From positions 4,464,001 to 4,528,000 of the forward strand of contig NZ_CP026029.1 in NCBI RefSeq assembly GCF_023520895.1: a stretch of 64,000 nucleotides of DNA, in the 5' to 3' direction. The stretch is from Paenibacillus sp. PK3_47. GTDB taxonomy: Bacteria > Bacillota > Bacilli > Paenibacillales > Paenibacillaceae. The notes beneath the pieces are model-generated. The model was not told the DNA's origin. It made no database searches and worked only from the letters and a program-made list of their open reading frames with translations. Below are positions 45,601 to 57,650 of the stretch, piece after piece (position 1 is the first letter of the stretch; each line of letters begins with the position of its first letter). A program made the position numbers and the translations under genes.

Positions 45601-46425
45601 GCTGTAATAAATACTTCTGAACTGGTTGGGACTCAGCTGTTCATGCTTTTTAAAGACCGTGCTGAAATAGTTGGGATCTTCAAATCCGGACAACAGCGCC
45701 ACTTCCTTAATCGGCATGAGGGGGTTATGCAGCAGCAGCTCCTTGCTCTTCTTGATCCGGACGGAGTGGATGTATTGAAAGATCCGGATATTCGTTGTCT
45801 TTTTAAAAACCGTACATAAATGCTGCGGCGTAATTCCGGCTACTTCGGCCATTTCATCCAGAGTCAGCGGCTTGTCTGCATTCTGGTCGATATAATCGAA
45901 CAAGGGCTGAAGCCTCAGGTTGAGATTGGAAGCACTGCTGTGCGGATGGATAGAGGCATACTGGACCATATCAATCAGCAGCGAATACACCAGACTGGAC
46001 CATTCCAGGCTTTTCAGGGCGTAACGGGACTGGCCGATGTCCATGATGCTCTGGATTTTTGCCGTGAAAAGCTCCGGTCTCGATACATACAAAGCGCCTG
46101 AAGCTGTAATTCCGGCCGTCCGGTTCAGGAAGCTGTCCACCTGATGCCCGTCAAAGACAAGCCAATTCACGATCCAGGAGGGGCTGACCGCGTAATACTC
46201 ATGGGGAGCTCCTTTGTGGAGAAGCATGGCAGCACCTTCCTTGACCCGGCAGGATTTCCCTCCGGTGATTAACTCTCCTTCGCCTTCCACGCATTGAATC
46301 CATTGATACAGATATCCTTCGGGCCGGACGATATGCTCCTGGTTCCAGTGAAGTCCCGCATCCACAACATAATAGGGGAGCTCCTTGTCCGATTCTGTGA
46401 TGAGAGGCAGCAGCCGTTTATACAT
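45586..46425 (-). CDS. AraC-family regulator with cupin-type sensor domain
   Basis: A 279-residue one-component regulator. An N-terminal cupin-like arabinose-binding fold (about 15-150, with GEGELITGGKSCRVKEG) is followed by two helix-turn-helix units (about 175-275, with LTLDEMAEVAGITPQHLCTVF and LSGFEDPNYFSTVFKK). It has no membrane segments. It is divergent from the GH2 gene across 124 bp, and most likely controls that gene in response to a sugar. The inducer is unknown. Confidence 0.9.
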   Translation of the reverse strand: MYKRLLPLITESDKELPYYVVDAGLHWNQEHIVRPEGYLYQWIQCVEGEGELITGGKSCRVKEGAAMLLHKGAPHEYYAVSPSWIVNWLVFDGHQVDSFLNRTAGITASGALYVSRPELFTAKIQSIMDIGQSRYALKSLEWSSLVYSLLIDMVQYASIHPHSSASNLNLRLQPLFDYIDQNADKPLTLDEMAEVAGITPQHLCTVFKKTTNIRIFQYIHSVRIKKSKELLLHNPLMPIKEVALLSGFEDPNYFSTVFKKHEQLSPNQFRSIYYSKTRS

Positions 46426-46468
46426 AAAATCACCTTAATATTTTAATGTGTATATTAATATCCTTAGA

Positions 46469-46497
46469 TTGTTCACAGCAGATATGGAATTTACAAT
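46469..46497 (+). promoter_or_regulatory. Promoter candidate of the second GH2 gene
   Basis: TTGTTC (46469-46474) and TACAAT (46492-46497) are 17 bp apart in the AT-rich gap between the divergent AraC and GH2 genes. The weak -35 box would suit activation by the AraC protein. Confidence 0.5.
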
Positions 46498-46549
46498 ATA
46501 AATATAACAAAGTCCATAACCCGCTTACAAACGAAAAAAAGGATGGTAC

Positions 46550-48865
46550 ATGACCATGAGCCGACTTGAGACGAAGTTAATGAATGGCTGGGAATTCACC
46601 CTGCAGCAGCCTGAAGACCCGAATTTCGAACCCGTTACACTCCCGCATGACTGGGCCATTACCGCCCCGGTATCAAAAAACATGAAGCAGGCCATGGCCC
46701 AAGGGTTCAGGGACCGCTGGGGGATTGGCTGGTACAGAAGTCATCTGGAAATGAAGCAGATCAGGGAAGGTTATGTGTACAAGCTGCAATTCGGCGGAAT
46801 CTATGAAAATAGTACAATCTGGGTCAACGGCAAAGAAGCCGGCGGGCAGAAATACGGTTATACGAGCTTTGAGCTGGACATAACGGACTTCCTTCAGGAA
46901 GGCGATAATCTCATTCTGGTTAAGGTGGACAACACTGCTGTACCGGCGGACCGGTGGTATTCGGGGGCAGGAATCTACCGGGAAGTGAAGCTGCTGGAGC
47001 TGAATCAGAACCATCTTGAGCCGGCCAATATTCAGGTAACAACGGAAATCATCGAGGGTACGGGTGCGGGTATTGTTACCGTTAAGACCGGTGTAACTTC
47101 TCTGGTCCGGGCAGTGCTCTCCGATAGAGAGGCGTATGTAACAGGAGAATCGGATATGGGAATGATCCGGCTGGAGATTCCGCGAGCCAGGCTGTGGAGT
47201 CCGGATGAACCGGATCTATACCGCCTGGAGCTGTCGCTTGTTGTGAAAGGTCAGGTAACGGACCAATACAGCCTCAATGTAGGCATCCGGGATATCCGGA
47301 TGATTCCGGACAAAGGAATGTATATCAACGGCAAATTGACCAAGGTAAAGGGACTCTGTGTGCATCAGGATGCAGGCTGTCTGGGAACGGCGGTCACTAC
47401 GGAAATTTGGAAAGACAGGCTAATCGCGTTCAAAAAAATAGGGTGCAACGCCATCCGTACCGCACATCATATTTTTGCGGAAGAAATTCTTGATCTGTGC
47501 GATGAGCTGGGGCTGCTGGTGTATGAAGAGCCTTTTGACAAGTGGACGGGAGGGGCATACGGAAGATACTTCGGGACCGAGTGGCGGCGTGACCTGGAAG
47601 GTATGGTGAAGCGGGACCGGAACCATCCTTGTATTTTCATGTGGGGCGTCGGCAATGAGGTGGAGCATCAGGGACAGGCATCTATGCTGAACATTCTGAA
47701 GATGCTTAAGGAGCATTTGCTGACCCTTGATGATACCCGGCCGGTGTCGTACGCGATGAATCCGCATTTTAAATACGAGAGCAATGTCGATCTGTCTACT
47801 ATAGAAGATATCCAGCAGTTTGTGTATGAAGCGGATGACACGGAAATCTACGATGTGGCCGAAAGAGTGGAGCGGATCCGCCGGATCGGAGAGATCGTTG
47901 ATGTGATTTGCTGTAACTATCAGGAGCAGTGGTACCCTGAGATTCATAAAGCGGTTCCGGATAAGCTGATTCTGGGGACTGAAACGTATCAATTTTTCCG
48001 CGGACATTCCTTTCAGATGCAAAACTTCAGTGAAGAGGTGCCCTGGATGGATGTGGAGAAGCAAGATTATGTGATCGGCGGCATGCTGTGGACCGGTATT
48101 GATTACCTGGGCGAATCTATGGGTTATCCGGCCAAGGGCTGGGCAGGTTCCCTGTTCTGGACGAATCATGAGCGCAAACCGCTGTCCTATCTGTACGAGA
48201 GCTACTGGTCGGAAAAACCGATGGTCTATTTGTCTGTAATGGATTATTCGCTTCAGGATGAAGGTGTAAAAGAGCATTGGGATACGCCAAGGTATGCTGC
48301 CCACTGGAACTTTCCGCAGTTCAATAAAACGGTCATTCCGTACATGATTGCCACCAACTGCGAAGAGGTCACGCTGGATCTGAACGGCAAAACTTTCAAT
48401 GTAAATAAGCCGTCTGCCTATCCTAACCGGATGATTACCGGCTATCTGCCTTATCAGCCAGGTACAATTACAGTAAAAGGGTACATAGGCGGCGAAGAGG
48501 TAAGCCAGTATCTTCTGCAGACAGCGGGCCCGGCAGTCAGGCTTGGCTTTGAGCAGGAAGAGATGAAGCTGAGAGCGGACAGTGTGGTTCAGAAGCTTTT
48601 TACCGTTCGGGCAAAAGATGCTGAAGGCGTGCCTGTATTCCGTGACAGTTCAAAAGTGAGTTTTGAGGTGGAAGGACCTGCGGAGATTATTGCTGTAGAC
48701 AACGGCGACCTCAGCTCAAGCGAAGCTTATGACCGCAGCTGGATGCATATGTATCATGGACGTGTCAGTACGGTGATCCGGCTAACCGGTGACAAAGGAC
48801 GCGTGGTGCTGTCGGCTTATGCTGAAGGCATGTATCCGGCCAAGCTTGTAATTACAGTGGTCTAG
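46550..48865 (+). CDS. GH2 beta-galactosidase-like enzyme, compact type
   Basis: A 771-residue GH2 enzyme, shorter than the LacZ-type one at 6992. Domains: sugar-binding jelly roll (about 5-155), Ig-like domain (about 160-250), TIM barrel (about 252-545), and two C-terminal beta domains (about 560-771, DUF4982-like and Big-like). Acid/base E370 (WGVGNEVE) and nucleophile E478 (LGTETYQF) are present. The TETY nucleophile motif fits the BgaB/DUF4982 group, some of which act as beta-galactosidases and others on uronides, so the substrate is not certain. No signal peptide. GGATGG lies upstream; ATG 46556 is an alternative start. Divergent from its probable AraC regulator. Confidence 0.88.
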   Translation: MTMSRLETKLMNGWEFTLQQPEDPNFEPVTLPHDWAITAPVSKNMKQAMAQGFRDRWGIGWYRSHLEMKQIREGYVYKLQFGGIYENSTIWVNGKEAGGQKYGYTSFELDITDFLQEGDNLILVKVDNTAVPADRWYSGAGIYREVKLLELNQNHLEPANIQVTTEIIEGTGAGIVTVKTGVTSLVRAVLSDREAYVTGESDMGMIRLEIPRARLWSPDEPDLYRLELSLVVKGQVTDQYSLNVGIRDIRMIPDKGMYINGKLTKVKGLCVHQDAGCLGTAVTTEIWKDRLIAFKKIGCNAIRTAHHIFAEEILDLCDELGLLVYEEPFDKWTGGAYGRYFGTEWRRDLEGMVKRDRNHPCIFMWGVGNEVEHQGQASMLNILKMLKEHLLTLDDTRPVSYAMNPHFKYESNVDLSTIEDIQQFVYEADDTEIYDVAERVERIRRIGEIVDVICCNYQEQWYPEIHKAVPDKLILGTETYQFFRGHSFQMQNFSEEVPWMDVEKQDYVIGGMLWTGIDYLGESMGYPAKGWAGSLFWTNHERKPLSYLYESYWSEKPMVYLSVMDYSLQDEGVKEHWDTPRYAAHWNFPQFNKTVIPYMIATNCEEVTLDLNGKTFNVNKPSAYPNRMITGYLPYQPGTITVKGYIGGEEVSQYLLQTAGPAVRLGFEQEEMKLRADSVVQKLFTVRAKDAEGVPVFRDSSKVSFEVEGPAEIIAVDNGDLSSSEAYDRSWMHMYHGRVSTVIRLTGDKGRVVLSAYAEGMYPAKLVITVV

Positions 48866-48880
48866 GGTAGTCCGGTTAAG

Positions 48881-48921
48881 ACAGAAAGGGGGCTGCGGAC
48901 CCGCGGTCTTCTTTCTTTAAT
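48881..48921 (+). terminator. Weak terminator after the second GH2 gene
   Basis: AGAAAG and CTTTCT flank a GC-rich centre around GCTGCGGACCCGCGG, followed by a T-rich stretch. Several pairings compete, so the call is tentative. Confidence 0.4.
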
Positions 48922-48952
48922 AAGGCAGCTGGAAGCTGGCAAAAATTAAGTG

Positions 48953-48982
48953 TTGAATCATACGGTTTATAAGAGGTATACT
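48953..48982 (+). promoter_or_regulatory. Upstream promoter of the rRNA region
   Basis: TTGAAT (48953-48958) and TATACT (48977-48982) are 18 bp apart. It lies 186 bp before the stronger promoter at 49140, an arrangement like the tandem P1/P2 of Bacillales rRNA operons. It could also drive the small frame at 49044. Confidence 0.55.
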
Positions 48983-49043
48983 ATGAATCCGGTCGCGGGT
49001 GATAAACAACTTTGCTGGCTGGTTAAAATAAAGGTTGCATGTT

Positions 49044-49136
49044 ATGTTGAATGTGTGGTATATTCTTATTCCGGTCGTTTTTATGATTGTCTTGATTGGC
49101 CGGTTGAAGAGAAGCTTAAATGATTCTGAAAAATAA
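49044..49136 (+). CDS. Possible 30-residue membrane peptide
   Basis: A short frame encodes a single hydrophobic helix (about 3-19, NVWYILIPVVFMIVLIG) followed by a basic/polar tail. AAAGG at 49030-49034 is a weak ribosome site 9 nt upstream. The stop lies 4 bp before the -35 box of the next rRNA promoter. It could be a real small membrane peptide or chance; composition alone supports it. Confidence 0.35.
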   Translation: MLNVWYILIPVVFMIVLIGRLKRSLNDSEK

Positions 49137-49139
49137 AGC

Positions 49140-49168
49140 TTGCATTAATCTTCGAAAGATGATATATT
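49140..49168 (+). promoter_or_regulatory. Proximal rRNA promoter
   Basis: TTGCAT (49140-49145) and TATATT (49163-49168) are 17 bp apart, about 275 bp before the 16S gene. Downstream, GATCTTTGAAAACTGAACAA (from 49214) resembles the boxA antitermination region of Bacillales; a second copy precedes the 23S gene near 51156. Confidence 0.75.
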
Positions 49169-49371
49169 ATAAAAGTTGCTGCTGACGAGGTGATCGACAG
49201 TGACGATGAGCTTGATCTTTGAAAACTGAACAACGAGTGAGTACCTGGAAATCACTTCGGTGAATTCCAAAAATTAATGATTTTCACAGCGTCTCGTACG
49301 CTTTGGAAATTCATCCTGAGAATGCAAATTCTCGTCAGATGTTTCAAAATGAGCTATCGCTCTTTCTATAC

Positions 49372-49441
49372 TGTATCCTCTTCATCCGCTCAGCTGAGCT
49401 GGACCGAAGAGGATACAGGCGACGCTTGCTTCGCAAGCGTC
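49372..49441 (+). other. Processing hairpins directly before 16S rRNA
   Basis: TGTATCCTCTTC (49372-49383) pairs perfectly with GAAGAGGATACA (49406-49417). Right after it, GACGCTTGC (49421-49429) pairs with GCAAGCGTC (49433-49441) around a three-base loop. They abut the mature 16S end and are likely leader structures used in processing. Confidence 0.6.
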
Positions 49442-49442
49442 C

Positions 49443-54293
<4,851 letters not shown>

Positions 54294-54371
54294 AAAAACT
54301 AACACACAAATTCGTTTCGGATTCAGTTTTCAGGAATCAAGTTCCTGAAGCATTTGCACCGCAGATGCGCG

Positions 54372-54488
54372 TTTGGTGGCGATAGCGGAGGGGTTCCACG
54401 CGTACCCATCCCGAACACGACCGTTAAGCCCTCCAGCGCCGATGGTACTTGGACCGAAGGGTCCTGGGAGAGTAGGACGCCGCCAAGC
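54372..54488 (+). rRNA. rrf: 5S ribosomal RNA
   Basis: About 117 nt. It begins TTTGGTGGCGATAGCGGAG and ends AGTAGGACGCCGCCAAGC, whose terminal bases pair with the start. The internal CCGAACACG and GCCGATGGTA segments are typical of Bacillales 5S RNA. Confidence 0.97.
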
Positions 54489-54494
54489 ACACAA

Positions 54495-54527
54495 AGCCAC
54501 TGCTGAGTAATCAGCAGTGGCTTTTTT
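54495..54527 (+). terminator. Terminator of the rRNA operon
   Basis: AGCCACTGCTGA (54495-54506) pairs perfectly with TCAGCAGTGGCT (54511-54522), loop GTAA, and is followed by five T residues. Confidence 0.92.
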
Positions 54528-54579
54528 GTTGTGTGTAGAAGCTAGCCATAAAGTATAACGTGCTAAAGCGGGGGCAATG

Positions 54580-54740
54580 AGCAGATGTATGCAAAACTCG
54601 AACATAATATGCTACCGGAAGTGGCAAAGAGCAAATGTATGCGAAAAATCGAATACAATGTGCTATGGAGACGGAGGCGTTAAACAAGCCTAATGTTTGT
54701 AAAAGGCAGCACTGAGAGCAAACGTTTCTACATTAGCGCA
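54580..54740. repeat. Diverged copies of array B repeats
   Basis: Two units begin ATGTATGC at 54585 and 54635 (50 bp apart) and resemble the array B core (ATGTATGCGAAAAATCGA, ATACAAT). Farther on, TAATGT (54691) and ACATTA (54730) form a loose inverted repeat that may be further decayed copies. Confidence 0.6.
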
Positions 54741-54784
54741 AACTCCTGTCCAGCCGGCTGTTAACTATCAAAACTCCTATATTA

Positions 54785-54985
54785 ATCAATCGAAGTGGAT
54801 TTTCTCCCTCTAATTACCAATCAAATCACAATATTCTAAGGTTAGTAGGAAAAACTCCAATTAATTATGCCGGATACGGCATCAGAGGCAGATATATGCT
54901 GAATTAGATGGAACATTTCCAGCTAACTGTCTTAAATGATCGGAAATACAGATATTAGCTGGAGAAATTCCAACTAACCTGCGAT
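54785..54985. repeat. Element E': four palindromes spaced 51-62-51 bp
   Basis: Copies of TTAGTTGGA-nnnnn-TCCAACTAA are centred at 54802, 54853, 54915 and 54966. Copies 1-2 read in one direction (TTTTC/AAAAC middle) and copies 3-4 in the other. Halfway between lies TGCCG-GATA-CGGCA (54868-54881), a perfect small hairpin. It sits between the convergent rRNA operon and chemotaxis receptor gene. Confidence 0.82.
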
Positions 54986-55003
54986 GTACTCAACTCAAAG
55001 CAC

Positions 55004-55036
55004 AAAAAAAGCATCCCCTTAGGAGATGCTTTTTTT
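55004..55036. terminator. Bidirectional terminator of the chemotaxis receptor gene
   Basis: AAAAAAAGCATC (55004-55015) pairs with GATGCTTTTTTT (55025-55036), giving T-runs on both strands. Confidence 0.88.
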
Positions 55037-55083
55037 GATAGCAATGTACGAGAAGTTACGGGCGAAAAACCAAACCAATACCG

Positions 55084-56820
55084 TTATACTTTGAATTTAT
55101 TGATCTGCTCCTGCAATTCTTCTGCCATCCTGGAGAGAGCACCTGCTGACGATGCAATCTCTTCCATGGAAGCCAGCTGCTCCTCAGTTGCAGCAGATAC
55201 ATTGTGTACGCCTCCGGATGCTTCTTCAGCAATGGTGGAGATTTCCTCCACATAATGGACCACTTCATCCGTGCTGGCAGACATTTGTTCCGACCCGGCA
55301 GATACTTCCTGAATTTCGCCAGCGACCTTATTTACGGCATCTGAGATTTGTTCAAACGCCTGCCCTGCAGCAGTAACCATCTCAATGCCGGCTTCGGTTT
55401 CACTGCTGTTCACTTTTACAGCCTGTACCGCATGATCGGTGTCATTCTGAATCAGCTGCACGAGTTCTGTAATTTTCTGTGCAGATTCTGCGGATACCTC
55501 CGCCAGTTTACGTACTTCTCCGGCAACAACCGCGAAACCCCGGCCGTGCTCACCCGCACGTGCAGCTTCGATTGCCGCATTTAAGGCAAGCAGATTGGTC
55601 TGGCGGGCGATATTATTAATAACTTCGGTAATACTGCCAATCTCTGCAGAACGTTCTCCCAGCCCCGTAACCAGCTCTGTCAGGGAAGCTATGGACGTAC
55701 GGACTGAGCTCATTTGTTCCACGGCCTGACGGATAATCTGATTCCCTTCAGCCGATTGATTCGCGGCATCTACAGCAGATACTGATACACTTTGGGCGAG
55801 CTGTGCGATTTGCTCAGATCCCAAGGCCATTTCGTTCATGGCCTGTGAGGAACGCTTCACAATGTTCACTTGCTCCGTTGTACCTACAGCGAGCTGCTCT
55901 ACGGTTTCAGAGATTTGCTCGGAGGCTCTCGTATTCTGCTCTGCACTTGCGAGCAGTTCTTCCGAAGAGGCGGCTACATGTTCGGAAGTCATGGACACAG
56001 ACTGGATCATCGCACGCAGGTTACCTGTCATCGTATTAAAGGAAGCAGCCAGTGTGCCGAGTTCATCTTTGTTTTTTAGCGTAATGCTTTCCCCGGCCAG
56101 ATCACCGTTCGCAATAAGTACCGCTGCAGCATTCATCTTCTTAATAGGTCTTGAGATCATACTTGAAATAAAGAAGGCAATGAATAAGGCGATCAGGAAG
56201 GCGATAATCGTTACCGCCAAAATGATAATAAATGCGTGGTTTGCTTCTGACAAGGAATCCTGTGTCACCTGCCCCGATAATTCATTGCTCATCGTAATCA
56301 GCTGGGCGATAGTATCGTTTGCTGTAAACCATAGCGGATAAGCCTCTGTATGGAGCTTGCTGGCTTCCTCAAAATTATTATCCTGGCCCTGTTGGATAAA
56401 CGCAGGCATTTTTGCTAAATACGCCTCATAGTTGGTGCCGAAAGTATTGTACAATACCATGGCTTCGGGACTATCCTCAATCAGCGGAATCAGTTTTTTG
56501 CGTTCATCCTCAATTTTGACCTGGAGCTGCAGCAATGCATCATACATCTTCGCCGTCTCATTCTCATCTGCCTCAACAATAATGGCAAGGGACAGACGTT
56601 CCACATCCGAGATATCCCCGTTCATCATTCCAAGCAGACTGACGCTCGGCATCCATTTATGATCGATAGATTCAGAAGTATCAGCCATTTCATGAATCTG
56701 GGTTAAAGCATAAGTACTTACAAAGGCCAGCAGTGCAGCCACTAACAAAAAACCGGTCAATAATTTCATGCGAATCGTCAGCTTCAATTTTTCTAAAATG
56801 TTATTCCATTTGTTTTTCAA
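55084..56820 (-). CDS. Methyl-accepting chemotaxis protein
   Basis: A 578-residue transmembrane chemoreceptor. Transmembrane helix 1 (about 20-40) is followed by a four-helix-bundle periplasm-facing sensor (about 42-190, 4HB_MCP), helix 2 (about 192-214), HAMP (about 215-268) and a long coiled-coil signalling domain. The tip sequence ITEVINNIARQTNLLALNAA and EAARAGEHGRGFAVVA are canonical for CheA/CheW contact. No CheR-tethering pentapeptide is seen at the C-terminus. The ligand is unknown. The gene stands alone, downstream of a 240 bp AT-rich gap holding its promoter. Confidence 0.95.
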   Translation of the reverse strand: MKNKWNNILEKLKLTIRMKLLTGFLLVAALLAFVSTYALTQIHEMADTSESIDHKWMPSVSLLGMMNGDISDVERLSLAIIVEADENETAKMYDALLQLQVKIEDERKKLIPLIEDSPEAMVLYNTFGTNYEAYLAKMPAFIQQGQDNNFEEASKLHTEAYPLWFTANDTIAQLITMSNELSGQVTQDSLSEANHAFIIILAVTIIAFLIALFIAFFISSMISRPIKKMNAAAVLIANGDLAGESITLKNKDELGTLAASFNTMTGNLRAMIQSVSMTSEHVAASSEELLASAEQNTRASEQISETVEQLAVGTTEQVNIVKRSSQAMNEMALGSEQIAQLAQSVSVSAVDAANQSAEGNQIIRQAVEQMSSVRTSIASLTELVTGLGERSAEIGSITEVINNIARQTNLLALNAAIEAARAGEHGRGFAVVAGEVRKLAEVSAESAQKITELVQLIQNDTDHAVQAVKVNSSETEAGIEMVTAAGQAFEQISDAVNKVAGEIQEVSAGSEQMSASTDEVVHYVEEISTIAEEASGGVHNVSAATEEQLASMEEIASSAGALSRMAEELQEQINKFKV

Positions 56821-57060
56821 AATCTTCTCTCCTCAGCTTGGTGAATAAATGTATGTATGTAATGTATATCGACATTTTTATAACTGAATTGTAGATAAGA
56901 AAATTTTATCTTCTTAAATTTAACTGAAGAGCGGCGCAAAAGGCCGGCAGCTAATCAGAAGATAGTCCATCAACTCAAGTGTTTTGTCAATTTGCGGATA
57001 CTTCTGTCCAAGGTAAAGTAAGGAGGAGAATCAGCACGTAAATGAGTGAAGGAGAACCTG

Positions 57061-57463
57061 ATGAAGAACTACCGGATTGAAGTAAGCGGCGATACCAAAT
57101 CTATTTTTGCAGAGCATGGCAGGTGCGGGAATCGTACAAGCGGACGAAGCTGCAGCATTATTTGTTCACCGGGTTCAGGAGCAGTTCGCGCTGACCAAAA
57201 CAATTCTTCCGTATAGCTGCGGGATATGAATGTCAGCATTGCTCTTCCCGGTGAGACGATCACCATCCCGGCTGAAGGAGCGTCATGAAGAACTGCTGCC
57301 GGACAAGGGGATGCACCTCTATGTGTCGCCGATCCGCAAAGGCACTGTCGTTAACAGCAATACCACAATGGCAGGGTGGAACGAGACGTCCGCCGAACAG
57401 ATTGCAGATATTACTTCCGTCCGCGCAGTTCCGGTATATGAAATCGTGATCAGGGCGGATTAG
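57061..57463 (+). pseudogene. Frameshifted gene remnant of unknown function
   Basis: GAAGGAG precedes ATG 57061, but no single frame is open. Plausible protein sequence runs in one frame from 57061 to about 57118 (MKNYRIEVSGDTKSIFAEHG), then in the +2 frame from 57119 (AGAGIVQADEAAALFVHRVQ), then back in the first frame around 57215-57285 (DMNVSIALPGETITIPAEG), and again in +2 to the stop at 57463 (GMHLYVSPIRKGTVVNSNTT, ending VYEIVIRAD). Together they would make about 130 residues. Three shifts suggest an old pseudogene. I do not recognise the family. Confidence 0.6.
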
Positions 57464-57510
57464 AACCAGCTGTGTTCAAGGGTATATTTTTCAAAAAATC
57501 ACACTGATCA

Positions 57511-57546
57511 AAAAGCGACTTGTCTGCGGATAAGTTGCTTTTTGCC
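57511..57546 (+). terminator. Terminator after the gene remnant
   Basis: AAAAGCGACTT (from about 57511) pairs with AAGTTGCTTTT (to about 57542) with one G-T pair, followed by T residues. Its survival beside the remnant supports a formerly active gene. Confidence 0.7.
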
Positions 57547-57650
57547 GTTCCCGTGGGCGACAGGTTTCAGTGATTAAAAAATTGGGTATATAAGCTATAT
57601 TTTCGAATTATAAACGAGAGCAAGAGTAGAGTCGGAAAGTGAGGCGCGTC

